From assembly GCA_963826035.1 (NCBI GenBank), contig CAWGVZ010000004.1, forward strand, positions 682,001 to 746,000: DNA of 64,000 bases. The letters are read 5' to 3'. Shown here piece after piece: positions 41,446-49,291 of this stretch; positions within the stretch are counted from its first letter, which is position 1, and every line of letters begins with the position of its first letter. The DNA comes from Actinophytocola sp963826035. GTDB taxonomy: Bacteria > Actinomycetota > Actinomycetes > Mycobacteriales > Pseudonocardiaceae. Both the position numbers and the translations under genes were made by a program. The notes below the pieces were generated by a model. It was given only the letters and a program-made list of their open reading frames with translations. It ran no database searches and had not been told where the DNA came from.

Positions 41446-41898
41446 TTACCAACGGAGGGTCGCGCCGGCGCCGCGGGGACTGTTCTGGTAACCCGCCAGG
41501 AACCACTCACCACCCCGCTTCACCACCACCCACGTCGACCGAACCGCCAACTCCGGATCGATCTCCGACTCCCCCGGCGCCAAAATCCCACCATGCGTCC
41601 GCAACAACGCCACATCATCACTCACAAAACGCACATCCACCGGCGTACCCGTCACCCCGGTCCCCTTGAACGGACCAGCATAAGCAGCCGCCATGAACGC
41701 ACGCACCTCCTCACGACCCTGCTTGAACACATCCCCCGGCAAAATCATCACACCATCATCCGTAAAAACCTCAGCAACCCCATCAGCATCATTCCGCGCC
41801 CACGCCGCCACCAACCGCAACGGCACCCCCAACGCCTCCTTCTCCCGATCACTCGTGAACGAGCCATAATACGAATCCAACGACGTATCGACAGACAT
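41446..41898 (-). CDS. SgcJ-like NTF2-fold protein, copy 2, aberrant codon use
   Basis: A 150-aa paralogue of the previous protein, aligning along its length (LRLVAAWARNDADGVAEVFT, DDGVMILPGDVFKQGREEVR, LLRTHGGILAPGESEIDPEL, WVVVKRGGEWFLAGYQNSPR). It leads the five-gene minus-strand operon. The ATG at 41898 follows GGAG by six bases. Codon wobble positions between about 41530 and 41880 are dominated by G and T (GAT, GGT, GTT, TTT, ATT, TTG, CGG) with hardly any C, whereas every neighbour strongly prefers C or G. That suggests separate ancestry, recent transfer or unusual selection. Probable role: polyene-stage partner of PKSE, either redundant with copy 1 or specialised. Confidence 0.88.
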   Translation of the reverse strand: MSVDTSLDSYYGSFTSDREKEALGVPLRLVAAWARNDADGVAEVFTDDGVMILPGDVFKQGREEVRAFMAAAYAGPFKGTGVTGTPVDVRFVSDDVALLRTHGGILAPGESEIDPELAVRSTWVVVKRGGEWFLAGYQNSPRGAGATLRW

Positions 41899-42061
41899 AT
41901 CGACTCCTGCGTTTCGACGCGACTTGCACACCATGGTCACGGAGTGGGCTCACCGGCCGCATCTCCCCCATTGCGGAGCGATCGAACCCTGCGCACTCTC
42001 GGAGGGGCCTTGTTCGGCGGGCTCGGTCATCCTTGAAGTCCGAATGAGCGGGGAGGAATAC

Positions 42062-42220
42062 GTGACATATCTGCCGGAGATCGAGCGAACAGCCACGGCC
42101 GTCCAGGCCGAACCTCCGCCGGCGCCCCTGGGGCGCGACACCGCGGACGGACGTGCCGTCGACGACTCGTGCCTCCGGCACCGCTCACGTGGACGTTTCG
42201 CGCCGACCGGACAGAGGTGA
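42062..42220 (+). CDS. Possible small ORF of 52 aa ahead of the Zn-dehydrogenase
   Basis: A short reading frame beginning at GTG 42062 with a strong GGGGAGGA site five bases upstream. It encodes TYLPEIERTATAVQAEPPPA and a basic C-terminus and ends four bases before the dehydrogenase start, so its stop overlaps that gene's ribosome site. I do not recognise it; the composition is low in hydrophobic residues and there is no signal peptide. It may be a leader peptide that couples translation of the dehydrogenase, a small unknown protein, or chance. The strong ribosome site is the only support. Confidence 0.35.
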   Translation: MTYLPEIERTATAVQAEPPPAPLGRDTADGRAVDDSCLRHRSRGRFAPTGQR

Positions 42221-42224
42221 CGCC

Positions 42225-43247
42225 ATGAAGGCCGCGGTAATCCCCGAAGTCGGCGGAACCTGGGAGCTACGCGACATTCCCACCCCCCGTCCCGGTCCCG
42301 GTGAGGTCCTGATCAAGGTGCACGCCTCCGGGATCTGCGTCAACGACGTGCTCGCCTCGCGTGGGACGCTCCCGTTCCCGTCCGTCTCCCCGGCGGTGAC
42401 CGGACACGAACCGGTCGGCGAGGTGGTGGAGCTCGGCGACGGCGTCACCACGCGCGCGGTGGGCGACCGGGTCGGGACCACCTGGGTGCGGGCCGGCTGC
42501 GGGCGCTGCGACTACTGCCGGCGTGGCCTGCCCGTCACCGGGCAGACCGCGCTGAACTGCGCCGCGCCGGTCACCACGGGGTTCACGGTGCCGGGCGGTC
42601 ATGCCGAGTACCTGGTCGCTGCCGCCGGCAGCACGGTGCAGCTCCCCGACGGACTTCCGTACCCGCTGGCCGCACCGGTCATGTGCGCGGGGTACACGGG
42701 CTGGAGCGCGCTGCGGCGGGCCGATCCCAAGCCGCACGAGCGCGTGGCCGTGCTCGGCATCGGCGCCGTTGGCCACCTCGCCCTGCAGTTCTCCCACGCG
42801 TGCGGGTTCGAGACGATCGCCATCACCCACACACCGGACAAGCACGACCTCGCCCGGGATCTCGGCGCGGACCTCGTGGTCGCCAGCGGCGCGGAGCTCC
42901 TCGAGGCCGGTGGCGCGGACGTCATTCTCGCGACCGGCAGCTCCTACCGCGCCGCGTCGGACAGCCTGCGCGGCCTGCGCCCCGACGGTCGGCTCGTGCT
43001 GACCGGCATCGACTCGGCCGACGGGTTCGACCTGGCGCCGAACCCCCGCAAACCGTTCTTCGCCCAGCGCCACCAGATCATCGGCGCCACGCACGGCGGT
43101 CCACGCTACCTCCGGGAGGCGCTCGAGCTCGTCGCCGACGGACGGTGCACCCCCATGGTCGAGCGCTACCCCGCGGCGCGGATCGCCACCGCGTTCGACC
43201 AGGTGTCCAAAGGAGACGTCCGCTTCCGCGCGGTCGTGGACTTCTAG
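42225..43247 (+). CDS. Zinc-dependent alcohol dehydrogenase (MDR family)
   Basis: A 340-aa medium-chain dehydrogenase. GHEPVGEVVELGDGVTTRAV is the catalytic zinc GHE motif; the structural zinc cysteines lie in CGRCDYCRRGLPVTGQTALN followed by a fourth cysteine; the NAD(P)-binding motif is GIGAVGHLALQFS. The ATG at 42225 has GAGG seven bases upstream. It heads a plus-strand operon with a methyltransferase and the NDP-hexose 2,3-dehydratase. A role in deoxysugar ketone reduction is possible, but MDR enzymes of this kind (AdhA-like) oxidise or reduce many alcohols and aldehydes. Confidence 0.9.
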   Translation: MKAAVIPEVGGTWELRDIPTPRPGPGEVLIKVHASGICVNDVLASRGTLPFPSVSPAVTGHEPVGEVVELGDGVTTRAVGDRVGTTWVRAGCGRCDYCRRGLPVTGQTALNCAAPVTTGFTVPGGHAEYLVAAAGSTVQLPDGLPYPLAAPVMCAGYTGWSALRRADPKPHERVAVLGIGAVGHLALQFSHACGFETIAITHTPDKHDLARDLGADLVVASGAELLEAGGADVILATGSSYRAASDSLRGLRPDGRLVLTGIDSADGFDLAPNPRKPFFAQRHQIIGATHGGPRYLREALELVADGRCTPMVERYPAARIATAFDQVSKGDVRFRAVVDF

Positions 43248-43275
43248 TTCCGGCCGCACCTCAGGAGGATCGCCC

Positions 43276-43998
43276 ATGTTCGGCACCGAGCTCGCCGAGA
43301 TCTACGACCTGGTCTACCGGGAACGCGGACAGGACTTCGATGCCGAGGCCGAGCTGGTGGCCGGGCTCGTCCGGGACCGCCGGCCGGACGCGACGTCGCT
43401 GCTCGACGTCGGTTGCGGCACAGGGGAGCACCTCAAGGCGCTCCACGGGATGTTCGACCACGTGGCCGGCATCGACCTCTCGGCGCCGATGGTCGCGATC
43501 GCCGTGGACAAGCTGCCGTCCGTCGACATCAGGATCGCCGACATGTGCGACTTCGATCTCGGCAGGACCTACGACGCGGTGATCTCACTGTCGACCGCGG
43601 TCGCCTACCTTCCGTCGGCGGCCGCGATGGCCGTGGCGATCAAACGGATGGTGTCGCATCTCGCGCCGGACGGCGTGCTGGTCGTCGAACCCTGGTACTT
43701 CCCGGAGAACTACCTCGACGGATACGTCGCAGCGGACATCGTGCGCGGGCGCGACCGGACGATCTCGCGGGTGTCGCTCAGTCGGGCACGCGACGGGGCG
43801 ACCCACATCGAGAGCCACTGGGCGGTCGCCGACCACGCCAGCATCAGGCACTTCACCGAGACGCACGTGTTCGGCCTCTGGACCCGCGCGCAGTACGAAG
43901 AAGCGTTCCGGGATGCGGGGTGCACGGCGGAGTACGTCGACGGCGTGCAGGCCGGCCGCGGACTGTTCGTGGCGCGACCGAACGGAACAGGAGCATGA
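43276..43998 (+). CDS. SAM-dependent methyltransferase, DesVI/TylM1-like
   Basis: A 240-aa class I methyltransferase. SAM motif I is LLDVGCGTGEHLKAL near residue 42; ELAEIYDLVYRERGQDFDAE at the start and LVVEPWYFPENYLDGYV further on match the aminosugar N-methyltransferase family (DesVI, TylM1, RdmD). It sits between a dehydrogenase and the NDP-hexose 2,3-dehydratase, and its stop overlaps an ATG of the latter. It is therefore the likely N-methyltransferase of a TDP-aminodeoxysugar, mono- or dimethylating. Confidence 0.9.
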   Translation: MFGTELAEIYDLVYRERGQDFDAEAELVAGLVRDRRPDATSLLDVGCGTGEHLKALHGMFDHVAGIDLSAPMVAIAVDKLPSVDIRIADMCDFDLGRTYDAVISLSTAVAYLPSAAAMAVAIKRMVSHLAPDGVLVVEPWYFPENYLDGYVAADIVRGRDRTISRVSLSRARDGATHIESHWAVADHASIRHFTETHVFGLWTRAQYEEAFRDAGCTAEYVDGVQAGRGLFVARPNGTGA

Positions 43999-44000
43999 CC

Positions 44001-45386
44001 ATGACATCCCCAGCCGAGCTGCAGCCACGGGACGACGTCGAACTGCCCCGCCGGTTCGCCGACTCCGCGGCGGTCACGACCTCGGGGGCGTGGCTGCGCA
44101 CCATCAGCTTCTTCGAGTGGCTGGCTCAGCGGCGGGAGGCCCATGCCTTCCAGGTGGACCGAATTCCGTTCGCGGAACTGACGAACTGGTCGTTCGACCC
44201 GGACACCGGCAACCTGGTGCACGACAGCGGACGGTTCTTCACGGTCGAGGGACTGCACGTCACCGTCGCCGACAGCCTGTTCCCCGAGTGGGAGCAGCCG
44301 ATCATCGTGCAGCAGGAGGTCGGCATCCTCGGCATCCTGGTGAAGGAGTTCGGTGGTGTCCTGCACTTCCTCATGCAGGCGAAGATGGAACCGGGAAATC
44401 CCAACCTCCTCCAGTTGTCGCCGACCGTGCAGGCCACTCGCAGCAACTACACGAAGGTGCACAGGGGCGCCGACGTCAAGTACCTCGAGTACTTCACCCA
44501 GCCGCACCGCGGACGGGTGCTGACCGACGTGCTGCAGTCCGAGCACGGCTCCTGGTTCCTGGGCAAGTCCAACCGCAACATGATCGTCGAGGCACACGAC
44601 AACGTGCCGGTCGACGACGACTTCTGCTGGTTGACCCTGGGTCAGATCGGCGAGCTGCTGCGCCACGACAACATCGTGAACATGGACGCGCGCACCGTGC
44701 TGGCCTGCGCGCCGGCCGGGCACACCGAAGCGGGCGCGATGCACTCCGACACGGAGCTGCTGTCGTGGTTCACCGCCGAGCGGGCAAGGCACGAGCTGCG
44801 CGCCCGCCGCATCCCGCTGCACGAGGTGCGGAAGTGGCGGCGCGGCGACCACGCCATCGAGCACGACGACAAGCAGTACTTCCGGGTGCTCGCGGTGTCG
44901 GTGCGGGCCGGCAGCCGCGAGGTCGCCGGCTGGACCCAGCCGCTGTTCGAACCCATCGGGCTCGGCACCGTCGCGTTCGTGGTCCGGCGGTTCCAGGGAG
45001 TCCCGCATCTGCTGGCGCACGCGCGGGTGGAGGGCGGTTTCCTCGACACCATCGAGCTGGGGCCCACCACGCAGTACACCCCCGAGCACTACGCGCACCT
45101 GCACGGCGCGGACCGCCCGCCGTTCCTCGACCTGGTGATCAACGCGCCGGCGAACCGCATCCGGTACGAGGCGGTGCACTCGGAGGAGGGTGGCCGCTTC
45201 CTCAACGCGGAGAGCCGCTACGCCATCGTCGACGCCGACGAGTCACAGGCCCCGACCGAGCCACCGCCCGGCTACTGCTGGGTCACCCCCGGGCAGCTGA
45301 ACTCCCTGGCCCGGCACGGCCGCTACGTGAACGTGCAGGCCCGCACGCTGATGTCGATCATCAACTCCCGGGCTGTTCCCCTCTGA
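44001..45386 (+). CDS. NDP-hexose 2,3-dehydratase
   Basis: A 461-aa sugar dehydratase with the internal two-fold repeat of the family. Repeat 1 has PIIVQQEVGILGILVKEFGG, QAKMEPGNPNLLQLSPTVQA and YFTQPHRGRVLTDVLQSEHG; repeat 2 has QPLFEPIGLGTVAFVVRRFQ and ARVEGGFLDTIELGPTTQYT. It removes the C-2 hydroxyl of NDP-4-keto-6-deoxyglucose, the first step of 2,6-dideoxysugars. An ATG at 43995 overlaps the upstream stop, but AGGAG is seven bases before ATG 44001, so I prefer the latter. The first steps (NDP-glucose synthesis and 4,6-dehydration) and a 3-ketoreductase or epimerase are not in the window. Confidence 0.96.
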   Translation: MTSPAELQPRDDVELPRRFADSAAVTTSGAWLRTISFFEWLAQRREAHAFQVDRIPFAELTNWSFDPDTGNLVHDSGRFFTVEGLHVTVADSLFPEWEQPIIVQQEVGILGILVKEFGGVLHFLMQAKMEPGNPNLLQLSPTVQATRSNYTKVHRGADVKYLEYFTQPHRGRVLTDVLQSEHGSWFLGKSNRNMIVEAHDNVPVDDDFCWLTLGQIGELLRHDNIVNMDARTVLACAPAGHTEAGAMHSDTELLSWFTAERARHELRARRIPLHEVRKWRRGDHAIEHDDKQYFRVLAVSVRAGSREVAGWTQPLFEPIGLGTVAFVVRRFQGVPHLLAHARVEGGFLDTIELGPTTQYTPEHYAHLHGADRPPFLDLVINAPANRIRYEAVHSEEGGRFLNAESRYAIVDADESQAPTEPPPGYCWVTPGQLNSLARHGRYVNVQARTLMSIINSRAVPL

Positions 45387-45397
45387 CCCCGGACACC

Positions 45398-45431
45398 CCC
45401 GAGGCCCGCACCGGCCGGTGCGGGCCTCGGG
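45398..45431 (+). terminator. 34-bp gapless palindrome after 2,3-dehydratase
   Basis: A perfect palindrome with 17-bp arms, no loop, centred at 45414/45415, 12 bases after the 2,3-dehydratase stop. It should end the dehydrogenase-methyltransferase-dehydratase operon. Confidence 0.85.
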
Positions 45432-45443
45432 CATGTGTCCGGC

Positions 45444-45488
45444 CTGGAACGGACAGAGCTGGAACGGACAGGGCTGGAACGGACAGGG
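45444..45488. repeat. Three tandem copies of a 15-bp repeat
   Basis: CTGGAACGGACAGAG, CTGGAACGGACAGGG and CTGGAACGGACAGGG lie head to tail between two terminators of convergent operons. One base differs in the first copy. It is non-coding here; it may be replication slippage or a binding-site array. Confidence 0.9.
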
Positions 45489-45495
45489 TGAGGCG

Positions 45496-45531
45496 GTGCG
45501 GAGCCACTCGCCGAGTCGAGTGGCTCCGCAC
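45496..45531 (-). terminator. Terminator, perfect 15-bp stem
   Basis: Arms 45496-45510 and 45517-45531 are perfectly complementary with a six-base loop CCGAGT. It follows the minus-strand DUF2306 gene (ends 45543) by 11 bases and closes that operon. Confidence 0.88.
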
Positions 45532-45542
45532 GGGTGGACCCG

Positions 45543-46286
45543 CTATCGCTGCCCGGTGGTCACCTTCGCCGGGCGCCGCGGCGGCGTGAACCGCTTGCTG
45601 GTGCGCTCCAACCACCAGTGCGCGACGAGCAGGTTGAGCACGATCCCGATCCAGCTGGCCGTCTCCAGCAGCAGCGGGAACGAGGTGGGGTCGAATCCCG
45701 GCAGGTGCGGAATCGTCAGCACCATCACCCGACCCTCGATGATCTGCATGCACAGCGCGAAGCTGTAGATCATGTACTTGCGGTGCTCCAGGTAACGGCG
45801 CTGGCGCGCCATCCGGTAGCCCGCGATCGTCGCCGCCAGCCACAGGATGGCGCCGATCGCGTTGCCGGCCGGGCCCATCGCGAAGGGCACCAGGGTGAGC
45901 GCGATCAGCCCGGAGGGGATGACTCCGCCGAAGACGTAGGCCCGACCCATGAACCGGTGCACCGCCGGTCGCCACGCACGCAGCTTCGGCCACAGCTGGA
46001 ACGGCACGGTGGCCATGGCGATGGTGCCGAAGATGATGTGCGCGACCAGCAACGGATAGTGCAGCGCGACGTCGTGCCGGAGGTTGGGCAGCCTGGCCTG
46101 GCTCGGGTCGAGGGTCAGGTACGGCGGGACGAACATGAAGATGAACACGAACGAGATCAGGCCGGCCGGCAGCACCCAGGGGCGCCGCCACCAGGACCGC
46201 TTCGGGCGCGATCGGGTGGCCGGAGCGGCGTGCTCCTCCGGCTCGGCCGACCGATCCGGCGCGTCGATCTCAGGGGTCTGGGTCAT
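45543..46286 (-). CDS. DUF2306 family membrane protein
   Basis: A 247-aa integral membrane protein of the DUF2306 type. A charged N-terminal tail (about 40 residues) precedes roughly six transmembrane helices. Conserved polar features include HYPLLVAHIIFGTIAMATVP, FQLWPKLRAWRPAVHRFMGR and RRYLEHRKYMIYSFALCMQI, with histidines that could bind heme or metal. The ATG at 46286 follows GAGG. It is the last gene of the minus operon after the flavin monooxygenase gene (gap 78 bases). The function of the family is unknown; a role in electron transfer or export is a guess. Confidence 0.82.
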   Translation of the reverse strand: MTQTPEIDAPDRSAEPEEHAAPATRSRPKRSWWRRPWVLPAGLISFVFIFMFVPPYLTLDPSQARLPNLRHDVALHYPLLVAHIIFGTIAMATVPFQLWPKLRAWRPAVHRFMGRAYVFGGVIPSGLIALTLVPFAMGPAGNAIGAILWLAATIAGYRMARQRRYLEHRKYMIYSFALCMQIIEGRVMVLTIPHLPGFDPTSFPLLLETASWIGIVLNLLVAHWWLERTSKRFTPPRRPAKVTTGQR

Positions 46287-46364
46287 GATGTGCTGCCTCT
46301 GCTGTCGATGAGCCTGCCGAGCGCCCGGGTGCGGACGGAGCCGCACCGCCCCCGGGCGCGCCGG

Positions 46365-47543
46365 TCAGATGTAGGCGCTGTTCGGCTCGAGTCCACAGAG
46401 GACACGGCCGTAGAGCTCCAGGTTGGTGGTCGGGAGCATCAGGGCGTGCAGGTTGGCGGCCTGGATGTCCCTGGCGATGCGCTGGATGGGAACGTCGGTG
46501 TAGTTCGACGACCCGCCACTGGCCGAGGCCAGGATGTCGATGGCCGCCTTGCCGAGCTGGCACACCGCGCCGACGTCACCCCGGGTGCGGGCACGTTCCT
46601 CGATCTTCCACGACTCCCCGCTGATTCCCTTCTGGTCCAGCAGGGTGGTCACCCGGAAGGCGTGGAACTCGGCCTCGTCGATCTTCATGGCCGCGTCCGC
46701 CACCTGCAGGTGCGTCAGCGGCGCCTCCCGCTGCGACGCGTAGTCGGTGTAGGTGATCTTCCGGTCCGGCAGGCGCTCGAGGAACGTCTCGAGCGCGCCG
46801 CGGGCCAGTCCCAGCACGGTCCCCACCGACGACCCGGCGGCCACGCCGAGCAGCGGCGCCCGCCACACCGGCGAGTCCGCGTTCGCCCGCGACGCGTACT
46901 GCTCGGCCAGCACGGCCGGCAGGGGCAGCACCCGCTCATCCGGGATGAACACGTCCTTGGCGATCGTGGTGACGCTGCCCGAGCCCTTCAGGCCGGCGGC
47001 GAACCAGTCGTCCACGATCTCCAGCTCCGACATCGGCACCAGAGCCATCACCGGCCACATCCCCGCACCGTCCGGGGTCGGGGCCATGGCGATCACCTCC
47101 TGCCACTGCGAGTGCAGCGCACCGGAGATGAAGCCCCACTGTCCATTCACGACAACTCCGCCCGGCGCCGGCACGGCGGCACCCGACGGGCTCAGCGTCC
47201 CGCACACCCGGACGTCGGGCGAGGAGTACACCTCGTCCTGTACCTCGTCCGGGAACATGCCGACCATCCAGCCCGGGATGGACCAGACCGACGTGACCCA
47301 CGCTGTCGACCCGCACCCCCTGGCCAGCTCGGCGGTCACCTCCGTCTGCGTCCGCGAGTCGGCCTCGTAACCCCCGTACCGTTGGGGGACCCGCAACCTG
47401 AGCAGACCGGACTCGGTCAACGCGTCGATCACCTCGTCGTGCAGCCGGCGGTTCTCCTCGGCCCACACCGCGTGCTTGCGCAGCAGCGGAACCAGGTCAG
47501 TGGCCCGCGACACCAACTCCACACCCGACGGAATGTTGCTCAC
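46365..47543 (-). CDS. Group D flavin monooxygenase, acyl-CoA dehydrogenase fold
   Basis: A 392-aa flavin-dependent enzyme of the acyl-CoA dehydrogenase fold, in the branch of two-component oxygenases (HsaA-like, and the sugar nitrososynthases). Segments: LTESGLLRLRVPQRYGGYEA, ARGCGSTAWVTSVWSIPGWM, VNGQWGFISGALHSQW and GVAAGSSVGTVLGLARGALE. The usual acyl-CoA dehydrogenase catalytic glutamate context is absent, as expected for an oxygenase. It would need reduced flavin, which the E6-type reductase at 3985-4536 could supply. Beside aminotransferase and C-methyltransferase genes it may oxidise an aminosugar nitrogen; phenol hydroxylation is the main alternative. Confidence 0.8.
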   Translation of the reverse strand: MSNIPSGVELVSRATDLVPLLRKHAVWAEENRRLHDEVIDALTESGLLRLRVPQRYGGYEADSRTQTEVTAELARGCGSTAWVTSVWSIPGWMVGMFPDEVQDEVYSSPDVRVCGTLSPSGAAVPAPGGVVVNGQWGFISGALHSQWQEVIAMAPTPDGAGMWPVMALVPMSELEIVDDWFAAGLKGSGSVTTIAKDVFIPDERVLPLPAVLAEQYASRANADSPVWRAPLLGVAAGSSVGTVLGLARGALETFLERLPDRKITYTDYASQREAPLTHLQVADAAMKIDEAEFHAFRVTTLLDQKGISGESWKIEERARTRGDVGAVCQLGKAAIDILASASGGSSNYTDVPIQRIARDIQAANLHALMLPTTNLELYGRVLCGLEPNSAYI

Positions 47544-47628
47544 TTCTCCTCCTCACAGTCGAAACGATCCACCGGTGGGATGTCCCGGAACGGCGGGTTG
47601 TCCTTGTCCTCGTCAGTCGGCTCGTCGG

Positions 47629-49209
47629 TCAGCCGGCGAGCCGGACCGGCGCGGCCGCCGGTTTCGCCGCCGTGCCCGCGATGAGATCCGCCGCCTTCTC
47701 CGCGATGGCGACCGTGGGGGCGTTGGGATTACCGCGCACGATGGTCGGCATCACCGACGCGTCGACCACGCGTAGACCATCGATCCCGAGCACCCGCAGC
47801 TCGGCGTCGACGACCGTCCCCATGGCACACGTGCCGACCGGGTGGAAGATGGAATGCGTGTAACGGCGGGCATGCAGCCGGAGGTCCTTGTCCGACTCGG
47901 ACGCCGGCGGCTCGTACGCCGCTTCGGTGTAGGGCCGCAGCGCCGGCTGCCTGGCGATCTCCAGCCCGATGCGGAGGCCGGCCACCGCCGTGTCCAGGTC
48001 GGCCTCGTCGGCGAAGTAGTTGTGCACGATCTTCGGTTTGGCGGTCGGGTCGTCCGAGGCGAGCAGGACACTGCCCCGGCTGCGTGGGGTCAGGATCGAC
48101 GGACCGTAGGACAGCGCGTGGTGGGTCGGCGTGCCGAGCCCGCTGTCGGCGAACATCACGGGGGCGGTCAGGTACTCCACGTCCGGTGCCGGCAGCTCCG
48201 CACGGGTGCGCACGAACCCGCCGCACTCCGGGCCGTTGGCGGTCAACGGGCCGCGCCCTTCCCGCATGAACCGCTCGACGTGCTGTGGCTGGTTGGCGGC
48301 GAGCAGGCTGATCGGGTGCGAGTGGGTGAACACCAGTGGCACCAACGGATGGTCCTGCAGGTTCTGCCCGACGTGCGGCTGGTCGAGGACGACCTCGATG
48401 TCCAACGCGGACAGCAGCTGCGCGGGTCCGATCCCGGACAGCATCAGCAGTTGCGGCGAGTTGTACGCGCCCGCGGAGAGGACGACCTCGCGGTCGGCGC
48501 GGATCGTGATCTCCTCGTTCAGGCGCTCACCGACCACGCCGACCGCACGGCCGTCCTCGATCAGGATCCGGTGCACCTGGAGGTTCGACTCGATCGTGAG
48601 GTTGGGCCTGCTCATCGCCGGGTGCAGGAATGCGGTGGCCGAACTCGCCCGCCTGCCGTCCTTCTGGGTGAGCTGGAAGTAGCCGAACCCGTCCTGGGTC
48701 TCGCCGTTGAAGTCGTCGTTGTAGGCGTGGCCCGCCTCGACCGCGGCCTCCACGAAGGCCTTCGCCATCGGGTTCTTCGCCCGCCCGTCGGACACCGCCA
48801 TCGGCCCGCCGACGCCGTGGTATGCCGAAGCACCTCGCTCGTTGTCCTCGGAACGCAGGAAGTACGGCAGCAGCTCGTCGAAGCTCCACCCCGGCTGGTT
48901 CCACTCGTCGAAGTCGAGCCGGTTGCCGCGGACGTAGACCATCGTGTTGATGGAGCTGGTGCCGCCGAGCACCCGGCCTCTCGGCAGGTAGATTCGCCTG
49001 CGGTGCAGGAAGGGCTCTTCGTGCGTGTCGTAGTCCCAGTCGAGCTGGGTGCGGAACAACTTGCCGAACGCCACCGGGACGTGGATGTTCTGCGCGGTGT
49101 CCGGCGGGCCGGCCTCCACCAGACACACCCGGACCTCGGGGTCCTCACTCAGGCGTGCGGCCAGCGCACAACCCGCCGACCCGGCACCGACAACCACGTA
49201 GTCAAACAT
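47629..49209 (-). CDS. GMC family oxidoreductase, choline dehydrogenase-like
   Basis: A 526-aa FAD-dependent GMC oxidoreductase, distinct from the E9-like one. FAD-binding VVGAGSAGCALAARLSEDPE at residues 6-25, GMC signature 1 around PRGRVLGGTSSINTMVYVRG, signature 2 GAYNSPQLLMLSGIG, catalytic histidines in HSIFHPVGTCAMG and GNPNAPTVAIAEK. The ATG at 49209 is preceded by a GGAGGAGGAG run. It lies between the C-methyltransferase and flavin monooxygenase genes on the minus strand. Acts on a hydroxyl group of an unknown substrate, perhaps sugar or core. Confidence 0.93.
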   Translation of the reverse strand: MFDYVVVGAGSAGCALAARLSEDPEVRVCLVEAGPPDTAQNIHVPVAFGKLFRTQLDWDYDTHEEPFLHRRRIYLPRGRVLGGTSSINTMVYVRGNRLDFDEWNQPGWSFDELLPYFLRSEDNERGASAYHGVGGPMAVSDGRAKNPMAKAFVEAAVEAGHAYNDDFNGETQDGFGYFQLTQKDGRRASSATAFLHPAMSRPNLTIESNLQVHRILIEDGRAVGVVGERLNEEITIRADREVVLSAGAYNSPQLLMLSGIGPAQLLSALDIEVVLDQPHVGQNLQDHPLVPLVFTHSHPISLLAANQPQHVERFMREGRGPLTANGPECGGFVRTRAELPAPDVEYLTAPVMFADSGLGTPTHHALSYGPSILTPRSRGSVLLASDDPTAKPKIVHNYFADEADLDTAVAGLRIGLEIARQPALRPYTEAAYEPPASESDKDLRLHARRYTHSIFHPVGTCAMGTVVDAELRVLGIDGLRVVDASVMPTIVRGNPNAPTVAIAEKAADLIAGTAAKPAAAPVRLAG

Positions 49210-49291
49210 CCACTCCTCCTCCATGGATGCACCACGCCTCTCGACTCCGACGCCTGTCGGCCGAATGCGGAAACGTGGTGCGCCGGCCCGA

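Noticed and set aside
45444..45488. CRISPR or iteron origin
   Set aside because: Repeats are directly adjacent without spacers, only three copies, and lie between terminators with no replication gene.
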